This document shows positions 12,625 to 23,499 of a stretch of DNA of 64,000 nt, in pieces (position 1 is the first letter of the stretch; each line of letters opens with the position of its first letter). The DNA is taken from positions 37,998 through 101,997 of the forward strand of contig JAVTVY010025245.1 in the NCBI GenBank assembly GCA_036873755.1. The letters run 5' to 3'. The notes beneath the pieces were generated by a model. It was not told the DNA's origin and searched no databases. It saw nothing but the letters and a program-made list of their open reading frames with translations. This DNA is from Hanleya hanleyi (Eukaryota; Mollusca; Polyplacophora; Lepidopleurida; Hanleyidae). Both the position numbers and the translations under genes were made by a program.

Positions 12625-12741
12625 GGTAAGTGTGTTACAACTATATTGGGAATCAGGCATCCTTTGGCTTATTTCACATGTTATCAGCAGTGATATCCCA
12701 CACTCATTCTTTATGTTCTGAATATGCAGCCCCTTCTTTTT

Positions 12742-12944
12742 CAGGGCTTGTTTTTCCGTGGGAATCTGGAAATCCGATTCCCGTCAGCATCCCCACAAAA
12801 TAATTTACGGGAATCCAACAGATTCCCGTACAATATTAGCAATCTGTATAGAAATGATAGCATTGGATTCCCGTGAATTCCCATAGAGCTGTGTTGCGAG
12901 AATCTATTTGGACTCTCGTGAATTTTGACGAAAAACAAGGCCTG
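12742..12944. mobile_element. 203-bp MITE (copy A)
   Basis: Terminal inverted repeats CAGGGCTTGTTTTTC and, on the other strand from the right end, CAGGCCTTGTTTTTC. The interior is rich in GGGAATC and GATTCCC dyads. Copies of the same 203-bp length sit at 22390-22592 and 46286-46488. The CAGGG ends resemble hAT-type termini, but I cannot show an 8-bp target duplication. The insertion predates the segmental duplications. Confidence 0.65.
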
Positions 12945-13849
12945 TTCAGGGATGGTACAGATGGGCCAAAACTATACCATTTAGAGTATAGGTGTAGAAA
13001 TTCCACCTTAAAAATATACTGCAGATGACACACAGATCAGCACAAGATAAACAGGAAATACAAAAAAAAAAATCGCATCATTTCTTCTTGCTGTGCTGGT
13101 GGCACACCTGCCATGTTACTAATGTGGTGGTGAAAATGACACATGGCCAAGCAACAGTAATATTCACATCCATATAGCCTAAACTGACTAAACACACATC
13201 AAACTGAAACTGCTAATGGAGGATGTACAAGCCTGGAAAACCTATTTTTATATGGTATTAATTTCACCTGTCAAGTGACCATAGAGCTCTACATCCCCCA
13301 TCAGTAGCACCAGTAATCGTGGATTGCATCATAACTGATGCTGCTGCTGCAGGGAATGTGGACCTCGAAGGTTGATTGTTTTTGGTCAAAGATATCCCAT
13401 ATCATTGATTAAGAGTAAGATTTTGAAAATGTAGATCTCTCTGATGAGCCATATTACCACAGTGGTCATGTTGCTTTTCAAGCATATTTACATATTTTAA
13501 GGTGTTGGCAGTGAAGTTACTGAGATGAAATGAAGGGACCAAGAAGGAATTGCTGAAAAAAACCCAACAAATGTACGTGGAATATTAAGGTGCAGATAAT
13601 GATACGAGAAATGTGTGTAATATAGGTAGTTTGTAGTGTTAATGAGGTTAGCAGGGATAAACTGATTAGAGGGGAGAATAATTAATAATATAAAAATGTT
13701 AGTTGATCAAAAAACAGAATTTGCATGGAATGGTTCATTGCATACCAAATTCCAAGAGTTCAGCACTTGTGGAACAAAACTGACATACACATGTATACAG
13801 GATTCAAAATTTTCATCGTTATCGACTTACAGTCCAGGCAAGATCTAAT

Positions 13850-15065
13850 TGCATAAAATCCAAATACAAGAAGCCATCTTTGATGACCGAGGTAGCTGAA
13901 AAGCAATCTCAACCTCCCTCTCACCAATGTCAAGCCACTCTCCAAATTTGACAATGATCGCTTCAATCAATCTCGAGCTACTCTCTTTAATCTTGGATTA
14001 CACAAGATGACTAACAGTGGCCATCATAGATTACAGTGGGTGAGTGAGTAGGATTTAACGTCGTTTTCAACATTGTTTCAGTCATATCACGACGGTGCCT
14101 ACATGTGCCAGAACACGAGAGTGTCCACAGTTCCTATTATTCTGGACACTGATCAGCCCAGTCAGTACAGCACCCGGTCACCCATCCAAGTATTGACCGA
14201 GCTCAACGCTGCTTAACTTCGGTGATCTGACGAGAACCGGTGTGCCCAACGTGATGCGCCGTAGATTACATAGGTAACTGATCCCAACTGTCCCCTCACC
14301 AATGTCAAGACACTCTTCAAGTTTGAAGTTGATCAGTTCAATAGTTCTCGAGTTATCGGTCAATCAGGAAATGCGTGAAGATCTGGCAATGGAAGATGGC
14401 TGATGGCAGCCATCTTGGAATGAAAAGCAATCTTATCTGTCTTCACACTGATGTCAAGCCACTCTCCAGGTTTTAAGTTGATCAGTTCAATTGTTCTCAC
14501 GTCATTGTCCGGACAAGATCCAACAGTCGAAAATCCGAGATGGCTGGCAGCCATGTTGGATTAAACAGGTTACTGAATAGCAATCCCAACCATGCTCTCA
14601 CCGATGTCAAGACACTCTCCAAGTTTGAAGTTGGTTGGTTCCATCATTCTCGAGTTATTATCCGGACAAGTTCCAACTGCTGAAAATCCAAGATGACTGG
14701 CAGTCTTCTAGGATTACACAGGTAATTGAAAAGTAATCCCAACCATCGTCTCATCGATGTCAAAGCAATCTTCCAGTTTGAAGTAGATTGGTTCAATCGT
14801 TCTCAAGTCATTGGTCAGACAAGAAATGCGTTAAGAGCCAACTGCTAACAATGCAAGATGGCTGATGTCGGCCATCCTGGATTACATAGGTGACTGAAAA
14901 GCAATTCCAATTGTCCTCTCACAGATGTCAAGGCACCCTTCAACTTTGAAGTCGTTCGGTTCAATAGTTCTTGATCAAACAAGAAATGTGTAAATGGCTG
15001 ACGGCAGCCATCTTGGATTAAGCAGGTAACAGAAAAGCAATCCTAACAGCAATCCTAACTGTCCT
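13850..15065. repeat. Tandem core units of about 155 bp (copy A)
   Basis: Units recur with AAAAGCAATCCCAAC, GATGTCAAGACACTCT, CAAGTTTGAAGTTGAT, TCTCGAGTTATTG and a dyad of the type AAGATGGCTGATGGCGGCCA. They match 23500-25690 (B) and 49150-50060 (C). This is the core of an old Helitron-like element whose 3' end is preserved in B near 25747. A 5S-derived SINE interrupts it here. Confidence 0.8.
14036..14261 (-). mobile_element. 5S-rRNA-derived SINE, only in copy A
   Basis: On the minus strand the first 95 bp or so (14261 down to about 14168) are a 5S rRNA-like head. It has a recognisable internal control region (AAGTTAAGCAGCGTTGAG, then TACTTGGATGGGTGACCGGG) and ends GTGCTGTA. A body and the conserved tail (GACTGAAACAATGTTGAAAA, CGACGTTAAA, CTCACTCAC) follow. 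It is flanked by the 9-bp duplication TAGATTACA (14027-14035, 14262-14270). Copy B near 23690 is the empty site. It belongs to the SINE3 class (Pol III type 1 promoter). Confidence 0.92.
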
Positions 15066-15084
15066 CTCATGCAGGTGGTTGGTG

Positions 15085-15089
15085 GGTGT
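15085..15089. other. Tandem duplication junction A/B
   Basis: The right end of A (inside the first bases of a SINE-tailed element, GGTGGTTGGTGGGTGT) joins sequence equal to 11273 onward (ATAAGATTAGACTGC). GGTGT is present at both parental sites (11268-11272 and here), a 5-bp microhomology. The duplicated piece is about 3.8 kb. Confidence 0.85.
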
Positions 15090-15705
15090 ATAAGATTAGA
15101 CTGCTCGCAAGGATGCTGTTAATTTTCTCAAACCCTAAAAAAGTTGCCATCTGTGTGGATGAAGTCATATAGCTTTTCTGAGGGTAAAAAAAAAATCATG
15201 CATGTACTCTGTCAGTTACAAAACTCTTCTTCCCAGAGGCTCTCCAACAAAAACAACAACTAATTACAAGCATTTAACGATGTTTACAATAGTAGGGAAG
15301 ACATTTCTAATAATTCAAAGTTCTTGTCACGAGGATGATCATCAGATTAATTTTGAATGCTCCAATAGATGAAGCATCTCTCAGTTCTTTGTCAAGGGAG
15401 TTCTACCTTAATTGGCACTTGTGCTGTTCAAGTTGTGGGATGTAAGTAAAAACCAGCCTGGTGTATTACACTGTAACTGAATATTTATTGAGGAAAACAA
15501 TTACTGAGCAATCTCTCAAAATCAACAAAAACAGCTGCATAACATACACAAGATCTGCATTAGGATTAATGGATCTGTCCAGGAAATTCAGATAAAATAC
15601 TAAATTATGCCTTAAGGGGCATAGTTTTCTATTATACCAATCTAATAATGGACAGGTCTGGAAGAGTGAATGCTTACATAAGAGAAAGCCTAAGACATGT
15701 GGAAA

Positions 15706-17672
15706 ACAAGCAGCCAGAGGATGCTAGGTCCCCCGCCAAAATGGCAGCAATATTTATAAGCGCTGTCGGTTTCAGAAGATATTCATGAGGATGGCAACAG
15801 CTACTTCACAGGCGTAAGAAGCAGAGGGGTCTTTCCACCTTCCCAGGTTTTGAGATCAACTCCGAATGGCTGACTGAATGTTGATTGCTACTGTAATATA
15901 TTTTCTTTACCATGTAGCATGAAAATTATGTAACCGAAATGCAATCCCAAGAGACAACTCATGGCATATTATCTGCAAACTAAATTTGACAAGAATATGA
16001 AGGCATCCTCAACCTATTGCCCAGAAACCAAATTTAGACTTTGCCACAAGGAGTCACCACCTGTAGGTGCAAGCAGGCAAAACACAATCCCAAATGACAT
16101 CTCATGTCATGGTATCGGCATATGAACTTTGAGACTCTGAAGAGGGGTCCTCAAGTTATTGCCGGTACTAGATGCCCACCGGTGTTCATGTTATTTGGGG
16201 CGGGTCACATATGAATACAAAATTTGAGAATAATCTGATGAGCAGTTGCCAAATTATTGCCCGGAAACAAATTTTTCCACCAGGAGACGCCACCTGTAGG
16301 CAGAAGCGGGAAAAATACAATCCCAAGGAACATGGTATCGTGGAGACATCTGCATACCAAATTTGAGAAGAATCCGATGAGGGTCCTCAAGTTATTGCCC
16401 AGAAACCAAATTTAGATTTTGACACCAGGTGACGCCACCTCTAGGCGCAAGTCAGTGAAATGCATTATCAAGCGACATCTTATGTCACGGTACATTCATA
16501 CAAAATTTGAGAAGAATCCGATGGTCAGTTCTCAAGTTATTACCCGGAAACGAATTTGTGATGTTGCCACCAGGTGGCGCCACCTGTGAGTGCAAGTGAG
16601 CGAAAGGCAATCCCAAGCAACAGCTCCTGGCATGGTAAATGCATGCCAAATTTGAGAAGAATCCGATGAGCCGCAACGTTTCTCATGTTACCCAGAAAGG
16701 TACATATGTAGGATATTTCAAAGAAATTCGACCAAGTGTTTCTAAGTTATCACTTGCAGCATGGAATAATGGAATGAACTCTAGTGGCGCCACCTCCGGG
16801 TGGATTTTGCTGAAACGCATCACCAACGGTGTTTTGTCGCAGGGAATACATTTACCAAATTTCGAAGAAATCCGACAAATTGTTCGAAAGTTATCGCTCG
16901 CGAAGGATTTGAACAAACAGGAACGGACATGCATTAAAGATTGGAACAAGACCCAGTGGCGCCACCTACAGGCGGATCTTGCTGAAACGTAATACCAGCG
17001 ACGTCTTGTCGCAAAGAATGCAGATGCCAAATTTCGGAGGAATCCGACAAAGCATTTAGGAGTTATCGCTTACGCAGTATTTGCACGGACATGCACTAAA
17101 TATTGGAACAAGACCCAGTGGCGCCACCTACAGGCGGATCTTGCTGAAACGTAATACCAACAGACGTCTTGTCGCAAAGAATGCAGATGCCAAATTTCGG
17201 AGGAATCCGACAAAGCATTTAGGAGTTATCGCTTACGAAGCATTTGCACGAACATCCACGGACATGCACTAAAGATTGGAACAAGACCCAGTGGCGCCAC
17301 CTACAGGCGGATCTTGCTGAAACGTAATACCAACAAACGTCTTGTCGCAAAGAATGCAGATGCCAAATTTCGGAGGAATCCGACAAAGCATTTAGGAGTT
17401 ATCGCTTACGAAGTATTTGCACGGACATGCACGGACATGCACTAAAGATTGGAACAAGACCCAGTGGCGCCACCTACAGGCGGATCTTGCTGAAACGTAA
17501 TACCAAGAGACGTCTTGTCGCAAAGAATGCAGATGCCAAATTTCGGAGGAATCCGACAAAGCATTTAGAAGTTATTGCTTACTAAGTATTTGCACGGACA
17601 TGTCCGTGCATGCACGGACACATAGAAGCAAGAACCATTTTAAAGTCCCCGGCCGCGTTGCGGCGGGGGACA
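15706..17672 (+). mobile_element. Helitron-like non-autonomous element HLE-1
   Basis: Copy C reads GTGGAAAATAACACAGG without interruption; here about 1.97 kb is inserted within the A run. The element starts ACAAGCAGCCAGAGG and ends in a strong GC hairpin (17645-17671, arms GTCCCC and GGGGAC with a GCCGC/GCGGC inner stem), then AA. No target duplication beyond one or two A is possible. GTCCCCCGCC near the 5' end (about 15728) is the inverse of GGCGGGGGAC in the 3' hairpin. These traits fit a Helentron-type (Helitron-like) element. There is no coding capacity; the core is tandem units. Confidence 0.75.
16030..17600. repeat. Tandem core of HLE-1
   Basis: About nine units of 145-175 bp. Each has a dyad around GTGGCGCCACCT, a phrase near CAATCCCAAG, CCAAATTTGAGAAGAATCCG, and TCAAGTTATTGCCCGGAAAC. 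The last four are very similar, with dyads at 16954, 17116, 17289 and 17462. Spacing changes from 162 to 173 because of an added ACGGACATGC-type 11-mer. Short open frames here are by-products. Confidence 0.85.
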
Positions 17673-18255
17673 ATAACACAGGACCATATGTTTCCACTTT
17701 GTGAAGTTAGAGCAGTTTTTGTTTTCTTTAACAATATAAAAAATTCACATGCTATCACCCCATGTGTTGATATTAATCATAGATGAGGACTGTAAAAGAA
17801 CTGGATTTTTTTTTCCTAAAAATGTTCTTTGAACTGTTCATTACATTTACACTACATACTAGCATACTCATATAGACAGCTGCCTAAATGATGTACTGTT
17901 CTTAAACAAGCGTTCTGAGAACCCCAACATCTCGCCTTGCGGGGTCATCCGCCAAAGGTGCAGCAGTATTGAAAGCATACATGTAGAGCAAACAATAAGG
18001 TCTGGAATAAGTGATGCGGTACAGACAATAATGTCTGGAATAGATTATCTGGTACAGACAATAACATCAGTCCCATGTGGGATTACCGGCAAAAGTTAAT
18101 CCCACGTAGGATGGATAGGTCAGTGCAGTCGGATTACTGGTACATAGGGCATTCCAGTGTGAGATTACTGCTGGGTGGACCAGTCCCATGTTATTACTGA
18201 TGGATAGTCCTCTGTGGGATTACTGCTGGATAGTCCAGTCCCAAGTGGGATTACT

Positions 18256-20680
18256 ACCATCACCATCATGGTATGGATGGTAGTGATGGTATGGATGGTA
18301 GTGATGGTATGGATGGTATTGATGGTAGTGATGTATGGATGGTAGTGATGGTATGGATGGTATGATGGTAGTGATGGTATGGATAGTAGTGATGGTAGAA
18401 ATGGTATGATGTATGGATAGTAGTGATGGTAGAAATGGTAGTGATGGTAGTGATGGTATAGATGGCAGTGATGGTATGGATGGTAGTGATGGCATGGATG
18501 GTAGTGATGGTAGTGATGGTATAGATGGTAGTGATGGTATGGATGGTAGTGATGGTATGGATGGTAGTGATGGTATGGATGGTAGTGATGGTATGGATGG
18601 TAGTGATGGTATAGATGGTAGTGATGGTATGGATGGTAGTGATGGTATGGATGGTAGTGATGGTATGGATGGTAGTGATGGTAGGAATGGTAGTTATGGT
18701 ATGGATGGTAGTGATGGCATGGATGGTAGTGATAGCATGGATGGTAGTGATGGTAGTGATGGGATGGATGGTAGTGATGGTATGGATGGTAGTGATGATA
18801 GGAATGGTATGGATGATAGGAATGGTAGTGATGGTATGGATGGTAGTGATGGTATGGATGGTAGTGAAGGTAGGAATGGTATGGATGGTAGTGATGGTAT
18901 GGATGGTACTGATGGTATGGATGGTAGTGAAGGTAGGAATGGTATGGATGGTAGTGATGGTAGTGATGGTATGGATGGTAGTGATGGTATGGATGGTAGT
19001 GAAGGTAGGAATGGTATGGATGGTAGTGATGGTATGAATGGTAGGAATGGTAGTGATGGTATGGATGGTATGGATGTGATGGTATGGATGGTAGTGAAGG
19101 TATGGATGGTAGTGATGGTATGGATGGTAGTGATGGTAGGAATGGTAGTTATGGTATGGATGGTAGTGATGGTATGGATGGTAGTGATGGCATGGATTGT
19201 AGTGATGGTATGGATGGTAGGATGGCATAGATGGTAGTGATGGTATGGATGGTAGTGATGGTATGGATGGTAGTGATGGTATGGATGGTAGTGATGGTAT
19301 GGATGGTAGTGATGGTAGGAATGGTAGTTATGGTATGGATGGTAGTGATGGCATGGATGGTATTGATGGTATGGATGGTAGTGATGGTATGGATGGTAGT
19401 GATGGTATGGATGATAGGAATGGTAGTGATGGTATGGATGGTAGTGATGGTATGGATGGTAGTGAAGGTAGGAATGGTATGGATGGTAGTGATGGTATGG
19501 ATGGTAGTGATGGTAGGAATGGTAGTGATGGTATGGATGGCATGGATGTGATGGTATGGATGGTAGTGAAGGTATGGATGGTAGTGATGGTATGGATGGT
19601 AGTGATGGTATGGATGGTAGTGACGGTAGGAATGGTAGTTATGGTATGGATGGTAGTGATGGTAGGAATGGTAGTGATGGTATGGATGGTAGGATGGCAT
19701 AGATGGTAGTGATGGTATGGATGGTAGTGATGGTATGGATGGTAGTGATGGCATGGATGGTAGTGATGGTAGGAATGGTAGCGATGGTATGGATGGTAGT
19801 GATGGTATGGATGGTAGTGATGGTATGGATGGTAGTGATGGTATGGATGGTAGTGATGGTAGGAATGGTAGTTATGGTATGGATGATAGTGATGGTAGTT
19901 ATGGTAGTGATGGTATGGATGGTAGTGATGGTAGGAATGGTATGGATGGTAGTGATGGTATGGATGGTAGTGATGGTAGGAATGGTATGGATGGTAGTGA
20001 TGGTAGGAATGGTAGTGATGGTATGGATGGTAGTGATGGTATGGATGGTAGTGATGGTAGGAATGGTATGGATGGTAGTGATGGTATGGATGGTAGGAAT
20101 GGTATGAATGGTAGTGATGGTATGGATGGTAGTGATGGTATGGATGGTATGGATAGTAGTGATGGTATGCATGGTAGTGATGGTATGGATGGTAGGAATG
20201 GTATGAATGGTAGTGATGGTATGGATGGTAGTGATGGTAAGGATGGTAGGAATGGTATGGATGGTGAGTGGATGGTAGTGATGGTATGGATAGTGATGGT
20301 ATGGATGGTAGTGATGGTAGGAATGGTAGCGGATGGTAGTGATGGTATGGATGGTAGTGATAGTATGGATGGTAGGAATGGTAGTGATGGTAGGAATGGT
20401 AATGATGGTATGGATGGTAGTGATGGCATGGATGGTAGTGATGGTATGGATGGTAGTGATGGTAGGAATGGTAGCGATGGTAGTGATGATGGATGGTAGT
20501 GATGGTAGGAATGGTAGTGATGGTATGGATGGTAGTGATGGTATGGATGGTAGTGATGGTAGGAATGGTAGTTATGGTATGGATGGTAGTGATGGTATGT
20601 ATGGTATATGGATGGTAGTGATGGTATGGATGGTAGTGATGGTAGGATGGATGGTTGTGATGGTATGGATGGTATCACAG
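18256..20680. repeat. 9/18-bp GATGG array inside HLE-2
   Basis: About 2.4 kb of GATGGTAGT and GATGGTATG in irregular alternation, with inserts such as AGGAATGGT. The plus strand is nearly free of C. Frames of up to 320 residues on both strands (Met-Asp-Gly-Ser on plus, Thr-Ile-His on minus) follow from the 9-bp period and are rejected as genes. Regular GG pairs every few bases could form two-layer G-quadruplexes. Confidence 0.97.
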
Positions 20681-20689
20681 GTACATCTT

Positions 20690-21730
20690 TTAATCATAAG
20701 AAACATGTGTACCAAGTTTCATAATCATTCAATGACAGCTGACAACTGCAGCAAACTGTGGTGTACAGATGTACATGTGCACTTCGGCTAAACGCAAAAC
20801 TCAATCAGTTGCCATAATTTGGAGAAAAATTAATATTTCATCTCAAAAATAGCACAAATAAATCCTCCAATCATAAGAAACATTTGTACCAAGTTTCGTA
20901 ATCATCCAATGAGAGCTGACAACTGCAGCAAACTTATCATGTACATGTATATGTATACATGTAGAGGCCTACATGTACAATTTACCTAAACAGAAAACTC
21001 TTCATTTGCCATAATTTGGAGAAAAATTAATATTTCTTGTCAAAAATAGCACAGGTACATCCTCTAATCATAAGAAACATGTGTACCAAGTTTCATAATG
21101 ATCCAATGACAGCTGACAACTGGAGCAAAGTTACCATGTAGATGTATATGTATACATGTAGAGGCCTGTATGTACAATTTACCTAAACAGAAAACTCTTC
21201 ATTTGCCATAATTTTGAGAAAAATTAATATTTCTTCTCAAAAATAGCACAGGTACATCCTCTTATCATAAGAAACATGTGTACCAAGTTTCATAATCATC
21301 CAATGACAGCTGACAACTGGAGCAAACTTACCATGGACATGTATATGTACAATTTACCTAAACAGAAAACTCTTCATTTACCATAATTTGGAGAAAAATT
21401 AATATTTCTTGTCAAAAATAGCACAGGTACATCCTCTAATCATAAGAAACATGTGTACCAAGTTTCATAATCATCCAATGACAGCTGACAACTGGAGCAA
21501 AGTTACCATGTAGATGTATATGTATACATGTAGAGGCCTACATGTACAATTTACCTAAACAGAAAACTCTTCATTTGCCATAATTTTGAGAAAAATTAAT
21601 ATTTCTTCTCAAAAATAGCACAGGTACATCCTCTTATCATAAGAAACATGTGTACCAAGTTTCATAATCATCCAATGACAGCTGACAACTGCAAGAAACT
21701 TTCCAAGTACAGATGTACATGTGCACTTCA
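20690..21730. repeat. Tandem core of HLE-2
   Basis: Six units marked by ACCAAGTTTCATAATCATCC, near 20711, 20888, 21085, 21282, 21458 and 21654. Spacing alternates between about 176 and 197 bp, so a two- or three-unit block was itself duplicated. Each unit also has AGCTGACAACTG, CATTTGCCATAATTT and ATAGCACAGGTACATCC. Confidence 0.9.
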
Positions 21731-21902
21731 GCTAAACGCAAAACTCATTCATAGGGATTTTAACATTAGAGTACCCCAGGGGTAGTACCCCCAGGTGGCA
21801 TATCCACCCCCCATATTTTTTATATTTTTTTTATATTTTTTCTAATTTTTCTAGATTTTTTTTAACTTGCTAAACCAAAAACCCATTCATTTCCAGGCAG
21901 GG

Positions 21903-21935
<33 letters not shown>

Positions 21936-22126
21936 ATCCTCTTTCCCCCTCTCACAATATCTCCCCTTTACTTCGTAAGGCGAGATAAAAATGTAAGAGA
22001 CATTTTATTGTCCTTTTTGTCCTGGTATATGTAGGAGAGAGAATGTACAAACAACAAATTCATGCTGCGAGTCACACATCAATGCACCTGTAGCTGCAAC
22101 AGGGAAATTTTTTTGTTTAAGGATTA

Positions 22127-22268
22127 ATTAATTTATTTTTTATTTATTTATTTATTTAATTCAGAGACAAACAGGCCAATGTGGCCCACTAACCAGCTCG
22201 ATAAAATAATACAACAATAAGATACAAAGTAAACAATAATACTAAAAAACATGGACTAAAACGAAATT
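22127..22268 (-). mobile_element. LINE-like 3' end with AAAT tail (copy B)
   Basis: Paralogue of 12478-12624: the same GGGCCACATTGGCCTGTTTG segment and (AAAT)n tail on the minus strand. It was inherited by duplication, not separately inserted. Confidence 0.55.
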
Positions 22269-22389
22269 GGTAAGTGTGTTACAATTATATTGGGAATCAG
22301 GCATCCTTCCTTTGGCTTATTTCACATGTTATCAGCAGTGATATCCCACACTCGTTCTATATGTTCTGAATATGCAGCCCCTTCTTTTT

Positions 22390-22592
22390 CAGGGCTTGTT
22401 TTTCCGTGGGAATCTGGAAATCCGATTCCCGTCAGCATCCCCACAAAATAATTTACGGGAATCCAACAGATTCCCGTACAATATTAGCAATCTGTATAGA
22501 AATGATAGCATTGGATTCCCGTGAATTCCCATAGAGCTGGGTTGCGAGAATCTATTTGGACTCCCGTGAATTTTGACGAAAAACAAGGCCTG
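22390..22592. mobile_element. 203-bp MITE (copy B)
   Basis: Paralogue of 12742-12944 with the same inverted ends (CAGGGCTTGTTTTTC and GAAAAACAAGGCCTG). Confidence 0.65.
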
Positions 22593-23499
22593 TTCAGGGA
22601 TGGTACAGATGGGCCAAAACTATACCATTTAGAGTATAGGTGTAGAAATTCCACCTTAAAAATATACTGCAGATGACACACAGATCAGCACTTGTAAGAT
22701 AAACAGGAAATACAAGAAAAAAATCTCCCATCATTTCTTCTTGCTGTGCTGGTGGCACACCTGCCATGTTACTAATGTGGTTAGGTGGTGAAAATGACAC
22801 ATGGCCAAGCAACAGTAATATTCACATCCATATAGCCTAAACTGACTAAACACACATCAAACTGAAACTGCTAATGGAGGATGTACAAGCCTGGAAAAGC
22901 TATTTTTATATGGTATTAATTTCACCTGTCATGTGTAATAAACAAATCGACCATAGAGCTCTACATCCCCCATCAGCAGCACCAGTAATGGTGGATTGCA
23001 TCATAACTGGTGCTGCTGCTGCAGGGAATGTGGACCTCGAAGGTTGATTGTTTTTGGTCAAAGATATCCCATACCATTGATTAAGAGTAAGATTTTCAAA
23101 ATGTAGATCTCTCTGATGAGCCATATTACCACAGTGGTCATGTTCCTTTTCAAGCATATTTACATATTTTAAGGTGTTGGCAGTGAAGTTACGGAGATGA
23201 AATGAAGGGAACAAGAAGGAATTGTTGAAAAAAAAAAATGTACATGAAATATTAAGGTGCAGATAATGATACAAGAAATGTCTGCAATATAGGTAGTTTG
23301 TAGTGTTAATGAGGTTAGCTGGGATAAACTGATTAGAGGGGAGAATAATTAATAATATAAAAATGTTAGTTGATCAAAAAACAGAAATTGCATGGAATGG
23401 TTTATTGCATACCAAATTCCAAGAGTTCAGCACTTGTGGAACAAAACTGACGTATACAGGATTCAAAATTGTCATCGTCTTACAGTCCTGACAAGATCT

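Larger units (their letters stand above)
10047..15089. repeat. Segmental duplication copy A
   Basis: Its sequence recurs colinearly, from the array edge at 10047, in copy C (43588-50060). From 11273 onward it also recurs in copy B (15090-24840). Differences are small indels plus insertions private to one copy. It holds no intact gene, only fossil mobile elements and a tandem-unit core at its right end. Confidence 0.9.
17906..21987 (+). mobile_element. Helitron-like non-autonomous element HLE-2
   Basis: Copies A and C read CTTAAAAAATGTAAGAGAC. Here 4.08 kb is inserted inside that A run. It starts ACAAGCGTTCTGAG, and ATCTCGCCTT (about 17930) is the inverse of AAGGCGAGAT at its 3' end (21977-21986), where a hairpin spans 21958-21987. 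The interior holds, in order, a degenerate repeat (17990-18255), a 2.4-kb G-rich array, a five- to six-unit core, and an ACCGAC tract. It is organised like HLE-1 but with different termini and core. Confidence 0.75.

Noticed and set aside
14168..14261. 5S rRNA gene
   Set aside because: Only about 95 bp are 5S-like. They are fused to a SINE body and tail and flanked by a 9-bp duplication.
18266..20791. Very long open frames (up to 320 residues) on both strands
   Set aside because: They are produced by the 9/18-bp GATGG repeat. All contain only the residues the repeat allows and have no unique domain.
22906..23274. 122-residue minus-strand frame in copy B
   Set aside because: Copies A and C have a stop (TGA for TGG), and C is also interrupted by the composite element. 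There is no domain.
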